A stretch of 33,523 bases of DNA from Micromonospora solifontis (GCF_003725545.1 NZ_RJLN01000058.1:1-33523); one strand, 5' to 3'. Shown: positions 23,482 through 32,188, counted from the first letter of the stretch. Translations and numbers: made by a program. The notes: generated from the letters alone by a model not told the origin.

Positions 23482-24888
23482 TCACGCGGTGGCCGGCGAC
23501 CCCGTGCCGACCCGGGGGTAGCCGGGGGCGTGCCGCGACCAGGGGGCCTGCATCTCGAACTGGCCGGCGACGCCGAGCAGCAGCAGTTCCGAGCCAGGCG
23601 GCCCGACGAACTGGACGCCCACCGGCAGGCCGTCCGGGCGGCGGCCGACCGGCACCACGATGGACGGCAGCCCGGCGATGTTCCACGGCGCGGCGTACGG
23701 GGCGTACCGGATGTTGGCCGACATGTTCGCCAGCCAGGACCGGCCGGACCAGCCGGCGGCCTCCGGCGGCGACCCGGCCAGCGCCGGGGTGAGCAGCAGG
23801 TCGACCGAGCGGTCGGTGAAGAAGTTCACCGACCGGTCGCGCCAGGCGAGCCGGTCGGCCTCGCGGACGTACCCCCGGCGCTGCGCCCACTCGCCGAGCG
23901 CGACGTGCCGGCGGCTGCGCCGCTGGAGTTGGCGCGGCGCGACCCCGGCGGCCCGCACGTCGGCGGCGGCCGCGGCGAACCAGGTGGCGATGCCCTGCAG
24001 GCCGAGCCGGGTCGGGTAGACCGGGTCGGCCGGCACGGTGTCGTGCCCGGCGGCGGCCAGCAGCCGGCCGGCGGCGGCCACCGCGTCCCGGTTGGGCGCG
24101 TCCGGCGAGACGCCGCGCACCGGGGAGCGCAGCGAGACGCCGACCCGCAGCCGCGGCGGCGGGACCAGCTTCTCCGGGCGGCGCCCGGCCAGCACCGAGA
24201 AGCCGACCACCGCGTCGGCGACGGTGCTGGTGAGCATCCCGTGCTCGGTCAGCCCGAACCAGTCGTCGGCGCCGAGCTGGCAGGGCACCACGCCCCGGCC
24301 GGGCTTGAGCCCGACCAGGCCGCAGCAGGCCGCCGGGATGCGGATCGAGCCCAGTCCGTCGTTGCCGTGCGCCATCGGCACCAGCCCGGCGGCGACCGCG
24401 GCGGCCGCGCCGCCGGAGGAGCCGCCGGGGGTACGCGACAGGTCCCACGGGTTGCGGGTGACCCCGGTCTCGTCGTCGGTCAGCGCCCAGAGGCCGAGCT
24501 CCGGCATCCGGGTCACCCCGAGGATCACCGCGCCCGCGCCGCGCAGCCGGCGGACCACCTCGTGGTCGGCCTCCGCCACCGGGGTACGCACCGCCGCCGA
24601 CCCGTTCCAGGTGGGCAGGCCGGCGACCGGGGTGTTCTCCTTCACCGCGACCGGCACCCCGGCCAGCGGGAGGTTGGCCAGGTCCTCCTGCTCGTCGACC
24701 TTCTCCGCCTCGGTGATCGCCTCCCCGCCGCGTACCGTGCGGAACGCGGCGAGGTCGGCGTCGGCCCGGGCGAGGTGGTCCAGGTGGTCGGCCACGACCT
24801 GGGTGGCGGAGACGTCGCCCCGGCGTACGCCCCGGGCGATCTGCCGGGCCGTCGCGCCCACCCAGGTCGTCGGCATGAAGTCCTGCAC
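23482..24888 (-). CDS. Amidase signature family protein
   Basis: 468 residues from the GTG at 24888, chosen because GGGGAGG ends 6 bases upstream; the GTG at 24894 abuts that site and the ATG at 24876 is another option. The Ser-cisSer-Lys triad is complete: K83 in VAVKENTP, S157 in GGSSGG and S181 in GLGSIRIPA, with the usual 24-residue Ser-Ser spacing. The substrate is unknown; the protein is not GatA-like in context, as no gatC or gatB is adjacent. It starts 22 bases after the cystathionine gamma-synthase-family gene, so the two are probably co-transcribed. Confidence 0.9.
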   Translation of the reverse strand: MQDFMPTTWVGATARQIARGVRRGDVSATQVVADHLDHLARADADLAAFRTVRGGEAITEAEKVDEQEDLANLPLAGVPVAVKENTPVAGLPTWNGSAAVRTPVAEADHEVVRRLRGAGAVILGVTRMPELGLWALTDDETGVTRNPWDLSRTPGGSSGGAAAAVAAGLVPMAHGNDGLGSIRIPAACCGLVGLKPGRGVVPCQLGADDWFGLTEHGMLTSTVADAVVGFSVLAGRRPEKLVPPPRLRVGVSLRSPVRGVSPDAPNRDAVAAAGRLLAAAGHDTVPADPVYPTRLGLQGIATWFAAAAADVRAAGVAPRQLQRRSRRHVALGEWAQRRGYVREADRLAWRDRSVNFFTDRSVDLLLTPALAGSPPEAAGWSGRSWLANMSANIRYAPYAAPWNIAGLPSIVVPVGRRPDGLPVGVQFVGPPGSELLLLGVAGQFEMQAPWSRHAPGYPRVGTGSPATA

Positions 24889-24910
24889 GGCCACCCTCCC
24901 CAGCCCGCGG

Positions 24911-26053
24911 TCAGCCCAGTGCCTGCTCCAGATCGGCGAGCAGGTCGTCGACCGTCTCGATGCCGACAGACAGTCGCACGAGATCGGCGGGAACTTCAAG
25001 CGGCGAGCCGGCAGCACTCGCGTGTGTCATCCGTCCCGGGTGCTCGATGAGGGACTCGACGCCGCCGAGGGACTCGGCGAGCACGAAGAGCCGGGCCCGG
25101 TTGCAGATCTCCACGGCGTGCTCCTCGCCGCCCGCCGCGCGGAACGAGATCATGCCGCCGAACCGGCGCATCTGCTTGACGGCCACCTCGTGCCCCGGGT
25201 GCGAGGGCAGGCCGGGGTAGATGACCTGAGCGACCTTGGCGTGGCCGTCCAGGTAGGCCGCGATCCGCTCGGCGTTGTCGCAGTGCCGGTCTATCCGTAC
25301 GCCGAGGGTCTTGATGCCGCGCAGGGTGAGCCAGGCGTCGAACGGCCCGTTGATCGCGCCCATCGCGTTCTGGTGGTAGCGCAGCTCCTCGCCGAGCGCG
25401 CGGTCGGCGGCGATCAGTGCGCCGCCGACCACGTCGGAGTGCCCGCCGATGTACTTGGTGGTGGAGTGGACCACCACGTCGGCGCCGAGCAGGAGCGGCT
25501 GCTGGAGGTACGGCGAGGCGAACGTGTTGTCGACCACCAGCAGCGCGCCGGCGTCGTGCGCGACGGCGGCCAGGGCGGCGATGTCGGCGATGCCGAGCAG
25601 CGGGTTGGTCGGCGTCTCGATCCAGACGATCTTCGTGGCGCCGGGGCGGATCGCGGCCCGCACCGCGTCCGGGTCGGACACCTTCGCCGGGGTGTACTCC
25701 AGCCCCCAGCGCTCGGCGACCCTGGCGAAGAGCCGGTACGTGCCGCCGTACGCGTCGTCCGGGATGACCACGTGGTCACCCGGCTTGCAGACGGTCCGCA
25801 GCAGGGTGTCCTCGGCGGCCAGGCCGCTGGCGAAGGCGAGCGCCACCGGCCCGCCCTCCAGCGCGGCCAGGCACTCCTGCAGCGCGTCGCGGGTGGGGTT
25901 GCCGGAGCGGCTGTACTCGTAGCCCTGCCGGGGCGCGCCGACGGCGTCCTGGGCGTAGGTGCTGGTCTGGTAGATCGGCGGGATCACCGCGCCGGTGCGG
26001 GCCTCCGGGTCCTGACCGGCGTGGATGGCGAGCGTCTCGAAGCCGTGACTCAT
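24911..26053 (-). CDS. metB: Cystathionine gamma-synthase family protein
   Basis: 380 residues, full length for Cys/Met metabolism PLP enzymes. The PLP lysine is K200 in HSTTKYIGGHSD, and the Y-x-R/SRSGNPTR segment (45-54) and the FASGLAA loop (74-80) are present. These enzymes make cystathionine from O-acyl-homoserine and cysteine, or cleave it (gamma-lyase). Actinobacterial MetB can do both, and the sequence alone does not separate them. The ATG at 26053 lies 7 bases after a TAACGT box, predicting a leaderless transcript. It leads the metB-amidase unit and diverges from the AbiEii-type pair. Confidence 0.88.
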   Translation of the reverse strand: MSHGFETLAIHAGQDPEARTGAVIPPIYQTSTYAQDAVGAPRQGYEYSRSGNPTRDALQECLAALEGGPVALAFASGLAAEDTLLRTVCKPGDHVVIPDDAYGGTYRLFARVAERWGLEYTPAKVSDPDAVRAAIRPGATKIVWIETPTNPLLGIADIAALAAVAHDAGALLVVDNTFASPYLQQPLLLGADVVVHSTTKYIGGHSDVVGGALIAADRALGEELRYHQNAMGAINGPFDAWLTLRGIKTLGVRIDRHCDNAERIAAYLDGHAKVAQVIYPGLPSHPGHEVAVKQMRRFGGMISFRAAGGEEHAVEICNRARLFVLAESLGGVESLIEHPGRMTHASAAGSPLEVPADLVRLSVGIETVDDLLADLEQALG

Positions 26054-26060
26054 GCCCGAG

Positions 26061-26066
26061 ACGTTA
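26061..26066 (-). promoter_or_regulatory. Candidate leaderless -10 box for metB
   Basis: TAACGT on the minus strand (26066 to 26061), 7 bases before the ATG at 26053. There is no Shine-Dalgarno sequence in between, which supports leaderless translation. Confidence 0.5.
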
Positions 26067-26137
26067 GTCCGCCCGTCCGTCCCAGCACGTGGAACCCGGG
26101 CCCGCGTCGCAACCCGGGGGTTGTCCGACCCGTCCGC

Positions 26138-26143
26138 CATACT
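26138..26143 (+). promoter_or_regulatory. Candidate leaderless -10 box for the AbiEii-type pair
   Basis: CATACT, one mismatch from TANNNT, ends 6 bases before the GTG at 26150. No ribosome-binding site is present. Confidence 0.45.
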
Positions 26144-26149
26144 GGCGTG

Positions 26150-26476
26150 GTGACCTCGTCCACCTCTCTGCCGTCCCGCCTGGTCGGCGTGGCGGAGCGG
26201 ATCCCGGCTGCGCTCGACCAGCTGCAAGGGCCGGATCACGGCCGGGTGAGCCTGCCGGTCCGGCTCGCCTGGTCCGGCCCGACGGAGTTCAACGTCACCG
26301 ACCCCGGGCAGCGACTCACCCTCTACCGGACGCTGATGGACTGTGGCCAGCGCGACGACATCGTGCGCTATGTGAACCCGACCCTGCTGCGCCGGGACTG
26401 GCCCCGCATCCGTCGGCTGACCGCACGACGGGTTGTCGCCCTCTGGGAACGCCGAATGCCCGACCTGGCCGCCTGA
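26150..26476 (+). CDS. 108-residue protein, putative antitoxin partner
   Basis: 108 residues from the GTG at 26150 (a second in-frame GTG is at 26147). No recognised family. The N-terminal half is mixed, with LPVRLAWSGPTEFNVTDPGQRLTLYRTLMDCGQRDDIVRYVN in the middle. The C-terminal third is strongly basic and helical (LLRRDWPRIRRLTARRVVALWERR), which could bind nucleic acid or the acidic partner. It is followed after only 2 bases by an AbiEii-type nucleotidyltransferase, so it occupies the antitoxin position of a type IV pair. However, it lacks the winged-helix start typical of AbiEi. The antitoxin role is inferred from position only. Confidence 0.7.
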   Translation: MTSSTSLPSRLVGVAERIPAALDQLQGPDHGRVSLPVRLAWSGPTEFNVTDPGQRLTLYRTLMDCGQRDDIVRYVNPTLLRRDWPRIRRLTARRVVALWERRMPDLAA

Positions 26477-26478
26477 AC

Positions 26479-27171
26479 GTGGACGACCTGCACGCCCGGC
26501 TTCTCCGCATCGGCTTCGCCGCTGGCGATGATCTCGGGTTGGTGCTTGCCGGCGGTTACGCCCTCTCGGCGCACAACCTCCTCAGCCGTCCCTCTCGCGA
26601 CATCGACTTCGCGACCGCGACCACCCTGCCACTGCCGGATGTGGCAACCCGCCTGGCCGACGCCTACCGACGTGCGGGGTTCGACTGTCAGATCGTCGAG
26701 GCGACCCCGCGGATGGCACGGCTGATGGTGACGCGCAGCCCGGCCGCCTGCGAAGTGGACCTGCTCAAGGAGGCGATTGGACCACCAGCGGTACTGCACA
26801 TCGGGCCGGTCCTGGCCCTGGACGACGCCATCGGACTCAAGGTCAGAGCGCTGCACGACCGCGCCGCACACCGGGACTACATCGACCTCAGGGCCGCCCA
26901 CCGGCTGGTGAGTTGGCCGGAGCTGGAGGGTATGGGCGCCCGGCACACGGCCGGGTTCTCACTGGAGGAGTTGGCGGACCGACTCGGCGCGATCGAGGAG
27001 TTGGATATCGAGACCTTCGCCGCCTACCAGCTCAAGGATCAGGAAATCGCAGAACTTCGCCGCTGGGCACTGGAGTGGGAGGCAGACATCCGGACTCGGT
27101 TGGCCAGCGGCGAGACCGGCCCCTCCGGCATACCTGACGACGAGTGGGACACGTACCTGGACGCGCGGTAG
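26479..27171 (+). CDS. AbiEii/AbiGii-type nucleotidyltransferase
   Basis: 230 residues from the GTG at 26479, 2 bases after the preceding stop codon. The nucleotidyltransferase signature is visible: G25-G26, then R-P-S-R-D41-I-D43 as the metal-binding D-x-D. It is followed by CEVDLL (D94), then K121 in GLKVRAL and R132-D133-Y-I-D136-L, matching the K...RDxxDL region of AbiEii toxins. Known members add nucleotides to tRNA or other targets and block growth; solitary homologues may have other roles. The C terminus is acidic and Trp-containing. GC is somewhat lower than in neighbours (40/60 at 26521-26580). Toxin function is not proven. Confidence 0.85.
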   Translation: MDDLHARLLRIGFAAGDDLGLVLAGGYALSAHNLLSRPSRDIDFATATTLPLPDVATRLADAYRRAGFDCQIVEATPRMARLMVTRSPAACEVDLLKEAIGPPAVLHIGPVLALDDAIGLKVRALHDRAAHRDYIDLRAAHRLVSWPELEGMGARHTAGFSLEELADRLGAIEELDIETFAAYQLKDQEIAELRRWALEWEADIRTRLASGETGPSGIPDDEWDTYLDAR

Positions 27172-27207
27172 CGGCACCGGGCCCGGGCGACCCGGTCCGC
27201 CACGGCA

Positions 27208-27213
27208 TAGCCT
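27208..27213 (+). promoter_or_regulatory. Candidate leaderless -10 box for the HIT gene
   Basis: TAGCCT ends 6 bases before the GTG at 27220, with no ribosome-binding site between. Confidence 0.5.
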
Positions 27214-27219
27214 GGCCCG

Positions 27220-27633
27220 GTGACTGGGTGCGTGTTCTGCGGGATCGTGGCGGGCGAGGTGCCCGCGTTCATCGTGGCCGACGAGCCGGACGGGATGGCC
27301 TTCCTGGACACCCGGCCGGTGTTCAAGGGGCACGTGCTGGTGGTGCCGCGCACCCACCTGGTCACCCTCGACACGCTGCCGGCCGAGGTGCTGCCCGGCT
27401 ACTTCCGGCTGGTGCAGCGGATCATCGTCGCGGTGGAGACCGGTCTGGGGTCCGGTGGGACGTTCATGGCGGTCAACAACAAGGTGTCCCAGTCCGTACC
27501 CCACCTGCACACCCACGTGGTGCCGCGCACCAAGGGCGACGGGCTGCGCGGCTTCTTCTGGCCGCGCACCCGCTACGCCGACGACGCCGAGGCCCGGGAG
27601 TACGCCGACCGGATCGCCGCCGCGCTGGCCTGA
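27220..27633 (+). CDS. HIT family hydrolase
   Basis: 137 residues. Histidine-triad proteins hydrolyse or transfer nucleotides such as AMP-amides, AMP-lysine or diadenosine polyphosphates. The triad H95-L-H97-T-H99-V-V is intact, with V-N-N-K upstream. An N-terminal C4-V-F-C7 pair matches the zinc-binding Cys found in many bacterial HIT proteins. The GTG at 27220 is 48 bases after the AbiEii-type gene, with its own candidate promoter. The precise substrate is unknown. Confidence 0.92.
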   Translation: MTGCVFCGIVAGEVPAFIVADEPDGMAFLDTRPVFKGHVLVVPRTHLVTLDTLPAEVLPGYFRLVQRIIVAVETGLGSGGTFMAVNNKVSQSVPHLHTHVVPRTKGDGLRGFFWPRTRYADDAEAREYADRIAAALA

Positions 27634-27710
27634 CCCCGCCTCGGGTCGGGTAAGGAATACGGAGGCGCTGCTGTTGCACACGCTGGGAAAGCCAAGAGAG
27701 GAGTCCCACC

Positions 27711-28373
27711 GTGTTCCTTCGCCGCATGAAGGCCGAGATGATCTCCCCCGACCAGGCCCTGCCGGGCCGCCCGATCGCGATGCCGATCGCCGACCGGCAC
27801 GAGGTGCTCCCCTCGTCGCTGAAGGGCCCCTTCCCCGAGGGCTCGCAGGTCGCCGTCTTCGGGATGGGCTGCTTCTGGGGCGCCGAGCGGCTCTTCTGGA
27901 CCCTCCCCGGTGTGCTCACCACCTCCGTCGGCTACGCGGGCGGCTACACCCCGAACCCCACGTACGAGGAGGTCTGCTCGGGGATGACCGGGCACGCCGA
28001 GGTGGTCCAGGTGGTCTACGACCCGACGCGGATCAGCTACGAGGACCTGCTGAAGGTCTTCTGGGAGAACCACGACCCGACCCAGGGCATGCGCCAGGGC
28101 AACGACGTCGGTACGCAGTACCGCTCGGCGATCTACGCCACCACCGACGAGCAGCTCGCCACCGCGCGGGCCGCGCGGGACGCGTTCGCGCCGATCGTGG
28201 CGCGGGCCGGCCGGGGCGAGATCACCACCGAGATCACCCGGCTCGGTGACTACTGGTTCGCCGAGGACTACCACCAGCAGTACCTGGCCCCGACCAAGAA
28301 CCCGAACGGGTACTGCAACCACGGCCCGAACGGGCTGAGCTGCCCGGTCGGCGTGGCCCGTACCGCCGGCTGA
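27711..28373 (+). CDS. msrA: Peptide-methionine (S)-S-oxide reductase MsrA
   Basis: 220 residues from the GTG at 27711, with GAGGAG 7 bases upstream. MsrA repairs S-methionine sulfoxide in proteins. The catalytic cysteine is C54 in GMGCFWGAE, followed by the VGYAGG and GHAEVV blocks and the HDPTQ segment. Resolving cysteines lie near the C terminus (GYCNH...LSCPVG). An N-terminal extension of about 40 residues is usual in actinobacterial MsrA. Single gene, with a terminator hairpin 22 bases after the stop. Confidence 0.95.
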   Translation: MFLRRMKAEMISPDQALPGRPIAMPIADRHEVLPSSLKGPFPEGSQVAVFGMGCFWGAERLFWTLPGVLTTSVGYAGGYTPNPTYEEVCSGMTGHAEVVQVVYDPTRISYEDLLKVFWENHDPTQGMRQGNDVGTQYRSAIYATTDEQLATARAARDAFAPIVARAGRGEITTEITRLGDYWFAEDYHQQYLAPTKNPNGYCNHGPNGLSCPVGVARTAG

Positions 28374-28395
28374 CCCGCCGGACGTCCGTTCCCGG

Positions 28396-28422
28396 GCCTG
28401 CGGTGTTCCTCACACCGCAGGC
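28396..28422 (+). terminator. Hairpin terminator after msrA
   Basis: Perfect 11-bp stem, GCCTGCGGTGT (28396-28406) with ACACCGCAGGC (28412-28422), TCCTC loop. Confidence 0.85.
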
Positions 28423-28574
28423 TCGGTGCATTTCGGGCATCGGTCGCCGCCAGGGCCGAACCGCCGCCGCGAACGACGGTTACCCAACGTGGTCGCGCAT
28501 GATAGCGAACCTGTCACACGACTGTCATCGTCTCAACAGGCGAACTGCAACATCCTCTGGCAGCATGGGCTCGC
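28423..28574 (+). promoter_or_regulatory. Control region of the NAGGN operon
   Basis: 152 bases with GC clearly below the surroundings (32/60 at 28501-28560). Two direct copies of CTGTCA (28511-28516 and 28522-28527) are 11 bases apart, one helical turn, inside a wider CCTGT...ACAGG dyad. No convincing -10/-35 pair or ribosome-binding site before the ATG at 28575 was found, so the start of transcription is not assigned. Confidence 0.4.
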
Positions 28575-30359
28575 ATGTGCGGACTTGCGGGAGAGTTCCG
28601 CCGTGACGGTTCACGCGCCGAGGTGGCGACGGTGGAGCGCATGGCGGCCACGATGAGTGACCGAGGGCCCGATGACAGCGGTGTGTGGTCCCAGGGGCCG
28701 ACCGCCCTGGGACACCGCCGCCTGAAGATCATCGACCTCTCCGCCGCCAGCGGGCAACCGATCGTCGACGCCGTCGCCGGCCTCACCGGCGTCTTCAACG
28801 GCTGCATCTACAACTACCGCGAGCTGCGCGCGGAACTGCAGGCCAAGGGGCACCGCTTCTTCTCCTCCGGCGACAGCGAGGTCGTGGTCAAGGCGTACGC
28901 CGAGTGGGGCCTGGACTTCGTCGACCACCTGGTCGGCATGTTCGCGGTGGCGATCAGCGAGCGGGACAGCGGCCGGCTGGTGCTGGCCCGGGACCGGCTC
29001 GGCATCAAGCCGCTCTACCTGGCCGAGACCCCCGGCGTGGTCCGCTTCGCGAGCACCCTGCCGGCGCTGCTGGCCGGCGGCGGGATCGACACCGCCATCG
29101 ACCCGGTGGCGCTCGCCCACTACCTCAGCTTCCACAGCATCGTGCCGCCGCCGCGGACCATCCTGCGCGGCGTGACCAAGCTGCCCCCGGCCACGGTCCG
29201 GGTGTACGAGCCGGACGGCACCACCCACGAGCGGGTCTACTGGGACCCCGCCTTCACCCGTGGCACCGGCCGCTCCGACTGGACCGAGCGGGACTGGCAG
29301 GACGCGCTGCTGGAATCGCTCACCACCGCCGTACGCCGGCGGATGGTGGCCGACGTGCCGGTCGGCGTGCTGCTCTCCGGCGGGCTGGACTCCAGCCTGG
29401 TGGTGGCGCTGCTGGCCGGCGAGGGACAGTCCGGGCTGGCCACCTTCTCCATCGGCTTCGACGCGGTCGGCGGTCGGGAGGGCGACGAGTTCGTCTACTC
29501 CGACCTGGTCGCGAAGACCTTCGGCACCGACCACCACCAGATCCGGGTGCCCACCGGCGACCTGCTGCCGCCGCTGGAGGCCGCGGTCGCGGCCATGAGC
29601 GAACCCATGGTCAGCCACGACTGCGTGGCGTTCTGGCTGCTCAGTCAGGAGGTCGCCCGGCACGTCAAGGTGGTCCAGTCCGGCCAGGGCGCGGACGAGA
29701 TCCTTGGTGGCTACCACTGGTACCCGCCGCTGGCCGGGGTGGACCGGGAGCGGGCGCTGGAGACGTACGCGAAGGCGTTCTTCGACCGCGACGCCGCCGG
29801 CCTGGCCCGGGTGCTGAACCCGGCGTGGCTGGCCGACGGTGACCCGGCGCGGGAGTTCGTCGCCGCGCACCTGGCCCGGCCGGGGGCGCAGACCGCGGTC
29901 GACGCCGGGCTGCGGATCGACACCCAGGTCATGCTGACCGACGACCCGGTCAAGCGGGTGGACAACATGACCATGGCGCACGGGCTGGAGGCCCGGGTGC
30001 CGTTCCTCGACCACGAGTTCGTCGAGCTGGCCGCGAGCTGCCCGCCGGAGCTGAAGCTGGCCCAGGGCGGCAAGGGCGTGCTCAAGGAGATCGGCCGGCG
30101 CGTCCTCCCGCACGAGGTGATCGACCGGCCGAAGGGCTACTTCCCGGTGCCCGGCCTCACCCACCTCGAGGGCAAGCTCCTCGACCGGGTACGCGACGCC
30201 CTGGCCGCGCCGGAGGCGCGCCGCCGGGGCCTGTTCCGCGCCGACTACGTCGACGCGCTGCTCGCCGACCCGAACGCCGAACTGACCCCGTTGAACGGAA
30301 ACAAGCTGTGGCAACTGGGACTCCTGGAAATGTGGCTCCAGAGCCACGGAATCGACTGA
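28575..30359 (+). CDS. asnO: N-acetylglutaminylglutamine amidotransferase (AsnO type)
   Basis: 594 residues, asparagine-synthase architecture. The N-terminal glutaminase domain (about 2-210) begins M-C2-G-L-A-G, with C2 as nucleophile after Met removal, and contains RGPDDSG and the GHRRLKIIDLS block. The C-terminal synthetase domain has the PP-loop S268-G-G-L-D-S-S274. In the NAGGN pathway this protein amidates N-acetylglutaminylglutamine to the osmolyte amide. The assignment over ordinary asparagine synthetase rests on the next two genes, a GNAT/ATP-grasp ligase and an M42 peptidase, which form the known trio. It ends 2 bases before the ligase gene. No ribosome-binding site is seen at its ATG. 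Confidence 0.88.
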   Translation: MCGLAGEFRRDGSRAEVATVERMAATMSDRGPDDSGVWSQGPTALGHRRLKIIDLSAASGQPIVDAVAGLTGVFNGCIYNYRELRAELQAKGHRFFSSGDSEVVVKAYAEWGLDFVDHLVGMFAVAISERDSGRLVLARDRLGIKPLYLAETPGVVRFASTLPALLAGGGIDTAIDPVALAHYLSFHSIVPPPRTILRGVTKLPPATVRVYEPDGTTHERVYWDPAFTRGTGRSDWTERDWQDALLESLTTAVRRRMVADVPVGVLLSGGLDSSLVVALLAGEGQSGLATFSIGFDAVGGREGDEFVYSDLVAKTFGTDHHQIRVPTGDLLPPLEAAVAAMSEPMVSHDCVAFWLLSQEVARHVKVVQSGQGADEILGGYHWYPPLAGVDRERALETYAKAFFDRDAAGLARVLNPAWLADGDPAREFVAAHLARPGAQTAVDAGLRIDTQVMLTDDPVKRVDNMTMAHGLEARVPFLDHEFVELAASCPPELKLAQGGKGVLKEIGRRVLPHEVIDRPKGYFPVPGLTHLEGKLLDRVRDALAAPEARRRGLFRADYVDALLADPNAELTPLNGNKLWQLGLLEMWLQSHGID

Positions 30360-30361
30360 CC

Positions 30362-32188
30362 ATGACCGACACCCTCGCCACCGGAACGGCCCGTACCGAC
30401 CGGGAACGGGTGCTCGGCCGGCGCCGGGAACGCGTCGGCCCGGGCGGCGACCCGGTCGCCCCCGGCGCTCCGGAACCGCGGCAGCGGCCCGCCGACGGGT
30501 CCGGCGTGGTGCTGGACTGCGGCTGGGGCCGGCTGGTCTTCGGGCAGACCTTCACCGAGCAGGCCGAGGTCGCCCACGTGCTGCGCTCCGAGGCGGCCGG
30601 CGCCCGGGACATCTGCATTTACCTGCGCGACCCGCACGTGCTGGTCTCCCGACTGCCGGACGAGCTGTTCATCGACCCGTCGCTGACCTACCGGCTGCCG
30701 CTGGGCGAGCGTCGGCCGGCCGCCACCGAGGGCGGCGAGGTCCCCGGGCTGGCCATCCGCCCGCTGCGGGACACCGACGACGCGGAGGCGGTGAACCGGA
30801 TCTACGCCCGCAACGGCATGGTCACGGCTCCGGTCGAGGTGCTGGTCGACAACGCCGGCACGGACCGGTTCCTGCACCTGGTCGCCGAGGACGCCGCCGG
30901 TGAGCTGGTCGGCACCATCACCGGGGTGGACCACGTCGCGGTCTTCGGCGACCCGGAGCACGGCGCCAGCCTCTGGTGCCTGACCGTGGACTTCAACACC
31001 GCACCGCCCGGCACCGGGCAGGCGCTGCTCACCGCCCTGGCCGACCGGCTCGACGAGCGGGGCCGGGCGTACGTGGACCTGTCGGTGCTGGCCGAGAACT
31101 CGGGGGCGATCCGGCTCTACGAGCGGCTCGGCTTCCACCGCACCGGGACGCTCTGCGTGAAGCGGAAGAACCCGATCAACGAGCGGCTCTTCCTGCCCGC
31201 CACGCCGGAGGGGTACGACGAGCTGAACCCGTACGCGAAGATCGTCGCGGACGAGGCGATGCGGCGCGGCATCCGGGTGGAGGTCACCGACCCGCGCTGG
31301 GGTGAGCTGAAGCTGACCAACGGCGGCCGGGTCATCCACACCCGCGAGTCGCTGTCGGAGCTCACCTCGGCGGTGGCGATGAGCCGCTGCGACGACAAGC
31401 GGGTGACCCGGCGGATCCTGACCGAGGCGGGGCTGTCGGTGCCGCGCGGCCGGACCGCCACCGGTGAACCCGACGACCTGGCCTTCCTGGCCGACGTCGG
31501 TCCGGTGGTGGTGAAGCCGGCGCGGGGCGAGCAGGGCAACGGCATCACCGTCGGGGTCCGTACGCCGGAGGCGCTCACCGCCGCCGTCGAGCTGGCCCGC
31601 CGGTTCTGCCCGGACGTACTGATCGAGGAGCTGCGCGCGGGCGAGGACCTGCGGGTGGTGGTCATCGACCACGAGGTGGTGGCCGCCGCCGTCCGCCGCC
31701 CCGCGCAGATCACCGGGGACGGGGTGCACGACGTCACCGAGCTGATCGAGCGGCAGAGCCGGCGGCGGGCCGCCGCCACCGGGGGCGAGTCGCGGATCCC
31801 GATCGACGACATGACCCGCGAGGTGGTGGCCGAGGCGGGTCACCGGATGCACGACGTGCTCCCCGAGGGGCAGGTGCTGGCCGTCCGCCGGACGGCCAAC
31901 CTGCACACCGGCGGCACCATCCACGACGTGACCGCCGAGCTGCACCCGGAAATCGCCGAGGCGTGCGTGACGGCCAGCCGGGCGCTGGACATCCCGGTCA
32001 CCGGGCTGGACCTGCTGGTGCCCGCCCCCGACGGGCCGGAGCACGTGTTCATCGAGGCGAACGAGCGGCCCGGCCTGGCCAACCACGAACCGCAGCCGAC
32101 CGCGGAGCGTTTCGTCGACCTGCTCTTCCCCGGCACCCGGGCGCCGCAGCGGCTCTGGTCCCCGGCCGGCCCGGGAGGCGCCGCGTGA
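30362..32188 (+). CDS. ngg: N-acetylglutaminylglutamine synthetase (GNAT + ATP-grasp)
   Basis: 608 residues from the ATG at 30362. After a variable N terminus and a ~70-residue lead domain comes a GNAT acetyltransferase domain (about 131-275), with LAIRPLRDTDD at its start and ENSGAIRLYERLGFHRTGT at its end. A cyanophycin/ATP-grasp ligase domain follows (about 340-600), with VVVKPARGEQGNGI, DVLIEELRAGEDLRVVVID and metal-binding FIEANERPG. This fusion is specific to NAGGN synthesis: the GNAT half acetylates glutamine and the ATP-grasp half joins a second glutamine. The gene is 2 bases after asnO and overlaps the peptidase gene by 4 bases. The N-terminal Arg/Pro-rich 45 residues look disordered. 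Confidence 0.9.
   Translation: MTDTLATGTARTDRERVLGRRRERVGPGGDPVAPGAPEPRQRPADGSGVVLDCGWGRLVFGQTFTEQAEVAHVLRSEAAGARDICIYLRDPHVLVSRLPDELFIDPSLTYRLPLGERRPAATEGGEVPGLAIRPLRDTDDAEAVNRIYARNGMVTAPVEVLVDNAGTDRFLHLVAEDAAGELVGTITGVDHVAVFGDPEHGASLWCLTVDFNTAPPGTGQALLTALADRLDERGRAYVDLSVLAENSGAIRLYERLGFHRTGTLCVKRKNPINERLFLPATPEGYDELNPYAKIVADEAMRRGIRVEVTDPRWGELKLTNGGRVIHTRESLSELTSAVAMSRCDDKRVTRRILTEAGLSVPRGRTATGEPDDLAFLADVGPVVVKPARGEQGNGITVGVRTPEALTAAVELARRFCPDVLIEELRAGEDLRVVVIDHEVVAAAVRRPAQITGDGVHDVTELIERQSRRRAAATGGESRIPIDDMTREVVAEAGHRMHDVLPEGQVLAVRRTANLHTGGTIHDVTAELHPEIAEACVTASRALDIPVTGLDLLVPAPDGPEHVFIEANERPGLANHEPQPTAERFVDLLFPGTRAPQRLWSPAGPGGAA

Noticed and set aside
22213..25050. Plus-strand open frame of about 945 codons opposite ilvA and the amidase
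   Set aside because: His/Arg/Gly/Asp-rich composition with no motif; both genes on the minus strand have complete catalytic signatures.
28575..30359. Plain asparagine synthetase for the amidotransferase
   Set aside because: The immediately coupled GNAT/ATP-grasp ligase and M42 peptidase define the NAGGN trio, making the osmolyte role more likely.
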